A stretch of 64,000 nt of DNA from XYD12-FULL-36-8 sp964391015. GTDB taxonomy: Bacteria > Bacteroidota > Ignavibacteria > Ignavibacteriales > Ignavibacteriaceae. The stretch spans positions 1-64,000 of the forward strand of contig CAYMKU010000006.1 in the NCBI GenBank assembly GCA_964391015.1, read 5' to 3'. The translations under genes were made by a program, and so were the position numbers. The number at the start of each line of letters is the position of its first letter. The first letter of the stretch is position 1. A model generated the notes under the pieces. The model saw nothing but the letters and a program-made list of their open reading frames with translations. It made no database searches and had not been told where the DNA came from. Positions 38,788-49,100 of the stretch are shown piece by piece.

Positions 38788-38818
38788 TAAAAAAGGCTGT
38801 CAAATATTTTGACAGCCT
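38788..38818 (-). terminator. Rho-independent terminator after 38831-42349
   Basis: Stem AGGCTGTCAAA/TTTGACAGCCT with a 3-base loop, 12 bases past the stop, followed on the minus strand by TTTTTTATT. Confidence 0.9.
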
Positions 38819-38830
38819 GTAGAATATTAA

Positions 38831-41800
38831 TTATTTCGAAGGATAAAAAGCACCGACACCAAGATTGCTGTTATTGAATGCTATAGATACATCTGTACCA
38901 TCTACGAAGTCGTCTCCCGTCAAATCTGTAACTATATAACCGCTTGCACCTAAGTTAGCATCATTAAAACAATCAGATACATCAGACCCATCAATGAATT
39001 CATCTCCATTTACATCACCATTGTAAATACACCATTCACCTCCTACATTTTTCATGTTACTGCCGTATGCTTGAGTTTGTGCTGTTGTGAAGTTGTATGC
39101 CATTACTCCACCGCTGAATGATGGAGTTGTATTGCTCCAAGTTTGTAACGAATTACGATGCTTTACAGCAATGTAATATGGAACTGAGTTTGCAGCAGCA
39201 TAGAAATTAACTGCAGCAGCACCACTAGAATTGAGCACTACTTTAGCTTGATCCACCAAAGTGTAAGGTGAAGATGAAGAACGCAGTTCAACAGTAACTG
39301 TATCTGGAACCATTGTCGAACCATCATAAAATCCTTCTATAAGGGCAGTTAAATTTAGAGTCTTAGATGTATGTCTTTGAATTTCAACTAAATCCAATCC
39401 AAAAAAGTCAGAGCTGTTTCCTAATGCACCGCCATCAAAATGCAGATATCTGAAAGCGATATATCGGGTTGCAGCATTTGGTAATGCGTATGCGAATCTT
39501 GTCCATCCGGTTTTAGGAACATTGATGTAAGCAAGAAGAGTTGTGAAGCTTGCACGTGCTGTATCTGTAGTTGATACCCTAATTTCAATTGAATCGGCAT
39601 ATATTGAACTAACAGATTTCACCCAGAACACTAATGAATCTTGTGTTGCATCTGTTCCTTTAAGTCCTCCGGTGTTTGGAGTAATTAACCAATCATCAAT
39701 GTGATAACCATTTGCACGTTGATAATTGTTACCAGCATAACCATACATCTCCAATGGAGCAACTGGGTTAGCAGGGCTTCCCCAGAACCATGGAGTAAAA
39801 GAGCCACCATCAGCGTTAACAGTTAACCAGCCAGTTGGTGGGAATACAGCTCCATCAAATCCCTCTCTGAAAACCGTATTTGCAGTTGGTACTTCAAAAG
39901 TTACGAGATAAGAAGAATCATCAGCTGCATCAATATCACCGGCCATGATAGTCCATGATTGTGCAGTATGGAAACCTGTTGTTGGAGAACCCCAAGTGTG
40001 TGTTAATGTATCTGTATCACCAACGGTAAGCGAATCAGAATTATTTACGTTTGTTTGTGCAACGCCGTCAACTTTCCAGCCAAGCTGATACGTATTTTCA
40101 GTAAAGTCGCCATAATTAGCTGTGATTGTTTTGAATATTCCTGATGATTTTGCTGAACCTAAATTTTCAATTCCACTGAATGATAATGAAAGATTTCTTT
40201 TTATAATATTCTTTAATTCGCTGCTTACAGAAAATTCACGATTCGTTTCAGCGTTTGAAATCATTTTTTCAAGGAATGAACCATCATCAATGTAGTATGC
40301 GCCTATATCATGCATCAAAGTAGTGGCATTATCTGTTACACCAATTGAATAGTTACCAACACCATCATAAGAAAATGCTTTATAGAAATATTGCACTCCT
40401 GATGATAGCGGAGTGTGATTTCTTGGAGAAGTTAGACCATTATATAATAATGTGCCTCCAGCAAAAGCACTGCCTACTGAAGGCGGCGTTCCACTTGGGG
40501 TTGAAAATGAACCGGTTAAATTCCAAACTATAACAACATTATTGCTGCTGCCGTTCGGTGTAAACGTCAGATCAATTTGTGATATGCTAACGGCTGCTGC
40601 TGAAAAACTTGCCGGGTTTAATACTGATGGTGCAACATAAGTGTACTCATCTGCTCCAATATCTGGAGTAGTTAGTGACCTGGCTTGCAAATCAATGTCA
40701 TCAGTGATATAGGCAACCGGTGAAGCGCTCCCATCCACAGGTGAAAGTGCATTTATATTAATATGAGGATTAGTCGAACTTATAAAAAATGGATCACTTC
40801 GATCAATAGAACTTGCATCTTCTAAAGTATTTGTCTGCCAAGCTGCTAAAGTATCTCCCGAATAAAGTGATAAAAAGTGATCCCCATCTCCATAAGCATA
40901 CCAATATAAGTTACGGTCAGCTTTTAACCGTCTATTAGCAACACCACCGCTGCCTGATGCATGAATGAAATCACCATGTGGATAATCACCGTATCCAAGT
41001 GTCGGGGAGGATAACATTTCATTCGATACAATGTTATTATAGAATTTAACCGTATCTGCTGTTTGAGTAGAACTAGTTATTAAAGCTGCAGAATATGCCG
41101 ATGCGCTAGCGCTTAAATTACCAGTTAAATGAATTGTATTATTATTAACTTCTACAACATTAAATGGATTAGGACTTGTAGAAGAGAGGGCAATTCCCTC
41201 AACAGCTTGAGTAGCAGCAGATGGAAGACCAGAAGGATTTCGAAGATCGTAAATCATGTTATTATAAATTTTTGCATTGGTATAAACACCCGGTCCATTT
41301 GTTTGAAAACGAATTCCTGTAGTACCGCCTGCAGTGGTTCCATACTTTTCGAGATCGTGTATCATATTATGTGAAATAATAAAATTATTCATGCCTCCGA
41401 AAGCTATTATTCCAGCAGGGGCTGAAGTAGCAGCAGGGAAATTTTTACCACGTCGAATATCATTCTTGTATATTGTTAAATTGTCAGTGAATGATAGTGA
41501 AAAACCTCTGGAACTAAATGTTTCGATATAGTTAGAGCTACCAAAATCACAGTTAGAAACAGTAATATTATTATCTCGAATGACAGTTGAAATACCGCCA
41601 ATATTAAAACAAGTAGAACCTCGTTTAAGAAGAAGATTTGTATATACGATGTCATTATTATTATCCGTGCTTCCGGTAAAGAAAGTTTGAAAAAGAATAC
41701 TTCCTGCAGAAGCATCACTATATCTTCTATGTCCAATTAGTTCTAGTCCTTCAAGTCTTATATTATTAGAACGAATGACCTGGAAAACATTTCTGGTTGG

Positions 41801-42349
41801 ATTTCCGACTGTGGTATCAACTTCAAATGTTATTGGTCGTGTACCGACAGTTGTTGATCCGATAAAACTGACGTATTGAGTTGAATCAAACCTGATACCC
41901 CAAGTACGAGTGGTTATACCGCCCGTGAAAAAGATCTTTGCACTTGGATTTCCTCCAGCTAATTGAAAAATAACGGGATTAGTTGAACCTTGTCCTGCAA
42001 AAGCACTGATGACTAAGCTGGTATCCGTATAGTTAGCATCGGTAAAACTAAATGTAACCGGACCTGATACACCTTGTGATACTAATGCATTGACGGCATC
42101 GCTGAGTTTTGTATAGCTGCCACCAACACCAATTGTGTAAGGTCCTGAAAGCGGAGCTTCAATTGTGTTCCCATGTCGTACTACTGGAAAATATTTAACT
42201 GGTGTATCGGCTGAATTATCTTGTACTCTGACAAGTTCTGCCTCAGTCACTTTTTTCCCAACAGAATTGGTATTTCGCTTTGTTGTTTGTGCTGATAAAC
42301 TTGGTATCATCAGTAGGACAACAACGAATAAACAGAAGATTTTTTTCAT
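38831..42349 (-). CDS. Secreted beta-helix protein with fibronectin-like and jelly-roll domains and dockerin-like C-terminal module
   Basis: 1172 residues, ATG start, 20-residue signal peptide. A charged segment (about 22-65) precedes a beta-helix at about 65-565, capped by SGPYTIGVGGSYTKL and GVSGPVTFSF and with NNMIYDLR-type rungs. A fibronectin-like domain at about 570-665 carries SSNNVVIVWN and is shared with the S8 protease and the 2173 aa protein. Residues of about 680-830 contain a CARDB-like stretch (LGWKVDGVAQT). Residues of about 830-993 resemble a choice-of-anchor J jelly-roll (EGFDGAVFPPTGW, IDDWLITP). The shared beta domain (ALIEGFYDGST) and loops DVNGDEFIDGSD and DLTGDDFVDGTD follow, and the chain ends directly at YPSK. 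It has no T9SS tail. It is the first member of the alternating array in the direction of transcription. Confidence 0.86.
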   Translation of the reverse strand: MKKIFCLFVVVLLMIPSLSAQTTKRNTNSVGKKVTEAELVRVQDNSADTPVKYFPVVRHGNTIEAPLSGPYTIGVGGSYTKLSDAVNALVSQGVSGPVTFSFTDANYTDTSLVISAFAGQGSTNPVIFQLAGGNPSAKIFFTGGITTRTWGIRFDSTQYVSFIGSTTVGTRPITFEVDTTVGNPTRNVFQVIRSNNIRLEGLELIGHRRYSDASAGSILFQTFFTGSTDNNNDIVYTNLLLKRGSTCFNIGGISTVIRDNNITVSNCDFGSSNYIETFSSRGFSLSFTDNLTIYKNDIRRGKNFPAATSAPAGIIAFGGMNNFIISHNMIHDLEKYGTTAGGTTGIRFQTNGPGVYTNAKIYNNMIYDLRNPSGLPSAATQAVEGIALSSTSPNPFNVVEVNNNTIHLTGNLSASASAYSAALITSSTQTADTVKFYNNIVSNEMLSSPTLGYGDYPHGDFIHASGSGGVANRRLKADRNLYWYAYGDGDHFLSLYSGDTLAAWQTNTLEDASSIDRSDPFFISSTNPHININALSPVDGSASPVAYITDDIDLQARSLTTPDIGADEYTYVAPSVLNPASFSAAAVSISQIDLTFTPNGSSNNVVIVWNLTGSFSTPSGTPPSVGSAFAGGTLLYNGLTSPRNHTPLSSGVQYFYKAFSYDGVGNYSIGVTDNATTLMHDIGAYYIDDGSFLEKMISNAETNREFSVSSELKNIIKRNLSLSFSGIENLGSAKSSGIFKTITANYGDFTENTYQLGWKVDGVAQTNVNNSDSLTVGDTDTLTHTWGSPTTGFHTAQSWTIMAGDIDAADDSSYLVTFEVPTANTVFREGFDGAVFPPTGWLTVNADGGSFTPWFWGSPANPVAPLEMYGYAGNNYQRANGYHIDDWLITPNTGGLKGTDATQDSLVFWVKSVSSIYADSIEIRVSTTDTARASFTTLLAYINVPKTGWTRFAYALPNAATRYIAFRYLHFDGGALGNSSDFFGLDLVEIQRHTSKTLNLTALIEGFYDGSTMVPDTVTVELRSSSSPYTLVDQAKVVLNSSGAAAVNFYAAANSVPYYIAVKHRNSLQTWSNTTPSFSGGVMAYNFTTAQTQAYGSNMKNVGGEWCIYNGDVNGDEFIDGSDVSDCFNDANLGASGYIVTDLTGDDFVDGTDVSIAFNNSNLGVGAFYPSK

Positions 42350-42491
42350 AATGTGCCTCTTATTAAGTGTGAATGAATAAGTTGATTAATTGATAAATCA
42401 ATATTTTTTAAAATTACCGACCTCTGCATTGCAATTGCATTTAATTATATTAACTTTTACCCTCACGAAAGAAATGTTTCAATTGATATGT

Positions 42492-42524
42492 CAAACTATA
42501 AATTGATTATTTAAATATCAATAG
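42492..42524 (-). promoter_or_regulatory. Candidate promoter of 38831-42349
   Basis: On the minus strand, CTATTG, 19 bases, then ATAGTTTG, about 150 bases before the start. The same pair at the same spacing and distance precedes 38535, so the arrangement is conserved between a dockerin-tailed gene and the adjacent cohesin-like gene. The reading as a promoter rests on resemblance to the Bacteroidota consensus. Confidence 0.42.
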
Positions 42525-42656
42525 GGGAAAGTAATGAATATTCAAATTACTCTCAGGATGTGACATAGATTTTCAATTTAGTAAGTGATACTGCAAACAT
42601 TCAATTTATAGAAAGATTATAACTTTTCAGCTTCTTGATTAAAAATGCTGATTAAT

Positions 42657-42691
42657 AAAAAAAGGGCTGCCCAAATTTTCGGGCAGCCCTT
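42657..42691 (-). terminator. Rho-independent terminator after 42705-49226
   Basis: Eleven-base stem AAGGGCTGCCC/GGGCAGCCCTT with an 8-base loop, 13 bases past the stop, followed on the minus strand by seven T. It is nearly identical to the terminator at 50196-50230. Confidence 0.92.
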
Positions 42692-43110
42692 AATGAACTA
42701 TCGCTTATTGTTGTATGGTATCCTGTTTATCTATTTTTTGAATCTTTGTAGGCAAAGATTTTTTTGTAGGATAAAAGGCACCAACACCAAGGTTACTGTT
42801 GTTGAATGCAAGAGCTACATCCGTACCGTCAACGAAGTCATCTCCGCTCAAATCGGTAATAATATAACCGCTGGCACCTAGGTTGCCATCATTGAAACAA
42901 GCGGAAACATCAGAACCATCAATGAATTCGTCAACAACAACATCTCCATTGTAAATACACCATTTACCGCTAACATTAATTGTATTTCCTCCAAATGCTT
43001 GCGCTTGTGCAGAGGTCATATCAAAAGTTAATGGGAATGAGGCAGTTGCAACAGTTGATGCACTCCATGTTTCGAGTGAGTTACGGTTCTTAATTGCAAT
43101 GTAGTAACTT
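42657..43110. repeat. Duplicated 3' gene end plus terminator, copy A
   Basis: About 450 bases, from the terminator through the dockerin-like loops and into the beta domain, are nearly identical to 50196-50652. Similarity falls abruptly beyond the codons for YYIAIKNRNS. This indicates recent duplication or gene conversion confined to the 3' end. Confidence 0.85.
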
Positions 43111-46100
43111 GTCTCGTTATTGCTCTTTGGGAAATAGAAATCTGTACCAGATGCAGATGTTAATCCTTTTACAGGTACATATTTGGTATATGGCGACGTA
43201 GGTTTAGTAAGATACACAACAAGAGTATCCTCATTACCGCTGTTGGCATAAATACCTTGTATTAAAGCTTTCAATGTAAGCTTAGGAAGAGCAAGAGGTG
43301 AACCAGTAATTTCATCTGCTCCCATATATGGCCAATAAGCATTACGAGCATCACCATCAAAGTCAGTTGATACTCCAACATATGCCGAAGCCAAATTACC
43401 ATCTCCAACAGAACCACCGCTTAAATGTAAGTCGGTTGCACTGGTAAATGTAACTGAAGTATTTTGAGAGGACTCTTCTTTACCAGTTGCCGTTTTCCAT
43501 GCGGCAAGTGTGGTATAACCTGTTGTAGCAATTTGACCAAGGTTCTTTACACCAGAACCAGTTGGTGCGACAACTATGTCGTTGAAATTAGCTTGCTCAA
43601 GTTGTGATGATGCAGATTGTAAGAAAATTCCAGCACTGCCATAACCAGTAGCAGATAATAAACCAAGGTTATTAACAATGATGTTATTTCTTATATCAGC
43701 AGAAGTACCAGTGCCTAATACAATACCACATGATATAGAATTAGCAGAATAATTAAGTGTATTTCCGGAAAGATAGATTGAGTTATGATATACTTTCGCT
43801 CCGCTCTGGGTACCATACAAGAAAATACCCATCGGATTATAGATGAGCAGGGATCCAGTATAATCATCACCATCGCCGGAAAGATCAGAGATCATATTAT
43901 TCTTGATTACGTTAGTCGAGACAGTAGCTGAAGGGAAGTAATTCGAAATTCCATAAGCAGCATAACCTGATGTTCCTGTATATTTTAAAGAATAGATTTT
44001 ATTCTTTTCAATAAGGGTATTATTCGTATTGTATAAATGTATACCCTTATCATTTTGACCGCCTGCAGTTTCGAAATTTGCAAAAGTATTTCCTGAAACT
44101 TCAGCACCTGTGATATCCTGTAAGTAAGTACCCATGTATGCGATTGCATTTGTGCCAGATGTGCTTAAGTCATTACTTAATATTTTCAACCCGCTTCCAT
44201 TACCGCTTTGGAGTACAGCTTTGTTGTAAATACCAATGTATGCTTTTTGTATGCTGTTATTTTGGATGGTAATATCATTAAAGTAACCTGGACCACCCAA
44301 AGTATCTCCATCTCCAACAACAATTGCAGAAGCGGAGACAGTATTAATCACAATACAATTCTTTATGATCACATTTGTAATTGCTGACGTTCCAGGGGAA
44401 CCAATATTAATCGTAGTTGGTCCTGTTGTACTTGTATTGCTTATTAATAGATCTCTTGTCGTTCCGCCTGAATTTGAACCATCAATAATAATATTACTGC
44501 TATTAATGTTAAATATTGTTGAATTTGCAGCTGAACCAATGATTGTATCCGTAAGTCCAGTGAAGGGTTTAATCGTAACTGTGTTAGTAGCACTTCCGCC
44601 TGTAACAGGATTAATAGTAAGCGGGAATGTTTCGGACGCTGAATATTTGGTATCTTTTAATACAAATGTTACGGGTCCATTTACACCTCTATTATTCAGA
44701 GCAGAGATCGCTGCAGTAAGGGTTGAAAAAACTTCAGTTTCAGTGAATTGTGAACCGCCATTTTGATTTTGAACTTCCTCATTTATTCTGATTGAGTATT
44801 CTCCAGAATAAGGTTGTCCATTTTCCATTAGGATATAATAGTCTTCATCAACCATTTCGGTGCGAGATGGTTTTTCAGAAGAGAACGGCAGTTCTTCCAA
44901 CAATGCTGTATTGTCGGATTTAATAATTTGTTCATTTTTCACTTTTTCAAAAATCGGCTGTTCAGTTTTTCTTGTAAGTTTTTGAACAGTAAGATTCTTG
45001 CCTGTTGCTTTGTTGAACGGTGTTAAGCCAACATTATAAGTTCCAGACATTGGCCCTTTTATTGTTCTTGCACCTGCTGGAGCTTGAATTGTAGGAACAT
45101 AATTGCTGCCAACAGATATTTGATTGCACTCTGCATCAGCAAGGTTTCCATCTGTTGCGCCAGAAGGAATATCATATGTCAGCCAGAAATAATTTGTACC
45201 GGTTGCCAATGTTTGTGAACCGGAAATTGCAAAGGCGCCGCTTGGAGAAGCAACCGTGCTGCCGAACTGACTGGTTGCAGCAAACGTTCCGCTCGTTCCG
45301 GTATAAAATAATTTAGCATTAGTTATATCAACGGCTGCATTTGTTGTGCCGTTTGTATTGAGATTAAAATTGGTAACACTTAACGGTGTTAAGGAACCAG
45401 AAGTATAAATCTTAATTCCAATAACCTGTTGATTGGTTTGGTTTGTACCAACATCAGTAGTGTTTTGTGTTGTAGTTGATGAGTCGTAAACCATCGCTGT
45501 TAGCGGTTCCCAGACAACATCATCTATATAGATATAAGAATATGTTGTTGTTAAAGGATGTTTGAAAGCTAAATACGTATCTGAACCGCTGTACGAACTA
45601 AAATCAACTGAAAATTGTGTCCAGGAAGAAGTACTCAAACCTGTAACTGTATCGAATGCAGTAAATGTTGCACTGTTAGCAGGGTTAGTCATCGTTCCAA
45701 CTATCACGGATAAATTGGTACTTGCTCCTTTAGCATAAAATTTTAAATGTACGGCACCAGAGCTCAAGTTTGATACTTGGGGTGTTATCAATAATGGTGC
45801 ATCTGATGAAGCAGTTGCTCCAGAACTATATAATTGTACACTATTTGGTGAACTGTTAGGTGATGTTGTGTATGTTAGAACAGTTTGAAAGCTCCATGAG
45901 GGGGAGGTGTATTTACTCCAGCAATTTGGCAAAACTGGAGCAGTTACTAAGTCAAAATTCTCATTGAAAGCAGTAACACTAGTGCAAAGGGTCGTAAAAT
46001 TATATGGTCCTGCCCATGTACTGTAATTTCCACTTCCGAAATTAGCCCTTACATAATATGCGTAATTTGTAGCATCGTTTAATGGTGATAAAGTAAATGG

Positions 46101-49100
46101 ATTTGTAACCCCAGTATTTGTTGGTGTACCGGTTGGCGAAAATGGTGTCGCTCCATATTCAATATCCCATGATATAGGGCTTCCTGACTGAGTCCAACTT
46201 AAAATCGCAGAAGTATCTGTGATACCTGTTGCGGTTAGAGCTGTTGGAGGTGGATAGGTCGGAACATTTTCAACAACGAATTCATCAATTCCCTGATCAC
46301 AGAAACTTGAACCGTAATTTGACCTTGCTTTGAACCTAAATTTAACGGTTTGGCTGGCATAGGCTGATAAGTTAACCGTATTTAAAGTCCAAAAGGAAGT
46401 TGAGTTACTAGTTGCAAAAACTGAATTAGACGTATCATGCACAAATATATTTGTCCAACTAACGCCATTATTAGTACTAATTTGAAGTGCTAAAGTACTG
46501 TCACTAGGAAGTTTATAACCATCAGTACCTAAGTAGTAATAATATTTAACCTGCTTTGGTGTTGCATCCAATGTAAATTCTGGGCTTGTTAAATAATATG
46601 GATTATAGGTTGTGTTTGCAAGATAAACATATAGGAACATAAAATGAGTACCTGCTTGTGGTCCTGAAACTCCATGAGTACCATCGGCTGTTGTAGTTGC
46701 CCAATGATATGTGGCTCCAGCAGAACCTTCTGAATAAGCCCAGCATGATGGGAATGTAGCGCCAAAACTCTGAGTATGTGGAAATGTGGCGATTGCGTCG
46801 CAAAATGTTGTAGCATTTACTGGCACACCAGTAGAATAATTGGTTCCATCATATGAGAATGCTTTATAGTAATATGGTGTTGCACTAGTTAATGATGAAT
46901 GAGGTTGCGGTGAAGTCAATCCGTAATATAATACAGTTCCACCCGCAAATGGACTTCCAACCGATGGTGGAGGTCCTGATGGAGCTGTGAATACTGATGA
47001 ATCATTCCAAACTATCAGAACATTATTGGAGAAGATATTTGGTGTGAATGCAACATCTATTTGTGATGAACTTATTGGAGTTGCAGTAACACCTGATGGA
47101 TTAATTACTGTAGCAGTTGTTGCAAAGGCAAAATATTCTCCATAAGTGGCTAAAGGCGCAATAGGTCCTGGTGCAGGTACTGCTGTAGTCCTTGCATAAT
47201 CAGTGTTGTTAGCAATAACTCCGCTGCCGGTTGTTGCGGAGCGTTCAGTCCAGGCACCAGTCAAGTTGGGAGATTGTGCAACTCTTAATTCTCCAATATC
47301 TCCATAGAGATTATCGCTATTACCAAATGTGGAATTTCTACCTCTAATACTAACAGTTGCAGTACCTGGCAAATCACTTCCACTGATTAATTGTAAACGA
47401 TATGCTCTTATACCAAACAAATTTGTTAGAGGACTGTTAACCGTTCCGCTTGGTGCTCCAACTATGCTTGCTTTAATAACTGACCCTGTCCAAGCAGAAG
47501 TTGATGCAACTGCAATGTATTTAAGGACATTGGAATTAGGTGTGCTTCCATTAAATCCTGTTCCAACACCAAGTGGAAAGTTTCTAGTGGTAGTTCCTGA
47601 TGCGGGGAAATTTATTTGCACAGGTCCAACTACATATGATCCATGTGTCGTAGAAGGTGTAGCTGTACTTGGTGCAGTTCCAGTTGCTCCGCCAAAAAAT
47701 GTGTTTATTGTTAATAAATTTGTGTCATCTGTTATTATAATACCTCTTGTTAGCGTCATCGAACCAGTTGTAGCGGTTCCAACAGTTAATGGATAGTTAA
47801 GTTGGAGATTGTTATGAGTATTCATTGAGAATGTACCGCTTACTGTTCTTACACCAGCAATACTTTCAATTTCGTTTCCAGTTAAAAGAGTTGTTTGTGT
47901 AATAGGTACCCAATTGGGGGAATAATAATAATTGCTTCTGGAGCTTATATTTGTATTATTCCAGGTTGGATTACTCGAAAATGTACCGTTTGCTCTTTCC
48001 ACACTTTGAGCAACAGAACTTGGTGCATTCCCGAGTGTAAGATTACTATTTGGATTAACAGAGCCGAGATATAGTCCAAAGGTTCTGTAACAATTTACAG
48101 TGTTATTATAAGTAAAATTACCTTGACCTAAGTGAAGAATATTTTGAATATAGTTATTTGTTAATGTTCCGCCATTTGTAAAGCTTGCGCTCTGATTGTT
48201 TAGGAAGGCAATACCGGCAGCACCTGTTGAAATTGCGGTTGTTCCTGTTGATTGAGATGTTGTTCCGGCAGAAAAATTAGCTGTTCCACCAGAATTTATT
48301 GTGAAGTCGCCGCCGCAATAGATAAATCTTCCGCTTGTGCCGTTGTAAGCATTAAGAGTACCATTCACAGTTATAGTGCCGTATGCATGTATTAAATTAG
48401 CTGTTCCAGTACTATGATTTAAAATACCAGTTGCATCTATTGTTAAGTTTTGACAACGACCAATTATTCCAGTTGTAGTTGGCATTGTAACAGTATGACC
48501 GGCAGCAATAACAACATTGTTGTCAGCAGTTGGAACAACACCACCCACCCATGTTGCACCAGCGTTCCAATCGCCTGTTGCAGTAGAAGTAATTGTTGTA
48601 GGAGTGAACTCTTCAACGGTAACCAAATCAATAAATGGATTGTTGGTACCGTATCTATTCGTAATTTCAAAAGCAAATTTAAAATTTGCTGTGCGATAAG
48701 GGGCGGGTATAGCAACACTTATCCGATTCCAAGTTGAAGCTGTAACAGTAAAACCATTAACTATGGGTGTTAAAACATCCCATGTCGTTCCACTGTTACT
48801 TGATACCATCACTCTTAAATTTAAATTGACCCCAACTCCCTGGTTATTAAAATACCAAAATCTTAAATACGGACTAGTAGAACCGGAGAGATTAACAACT
48901 GGAGATTCCAGTCGACTAGATGCTTGCGGAGTTGATGAACTCATATAGTTATAATCATCAATCCAAGCCACTCCAGTACCTGAATAAGCACCTGTGGAAG
49001 GATTTGTTCCAGAACTAGAAACAGACCATGCAGAACCTGTCCATGTATTTTGCAACCAATCTTTTTCTGCAGTAGCATGGTTTATAGCACGAATTCTTGT

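Larger units (their letters stand above)
42350..42704. other. Intergenic region with candidate promoter and terminator
   Basis: 355 AT-rich bases. The candidate promoter of 38831-42349 and the terminator of 42705-49226 lie here and are annotated separately. An AGAAATGTTT element (42470-42479), also found at 38662-38671, is conserved near the promoter. No gene is seen. Confidence 0.6.
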
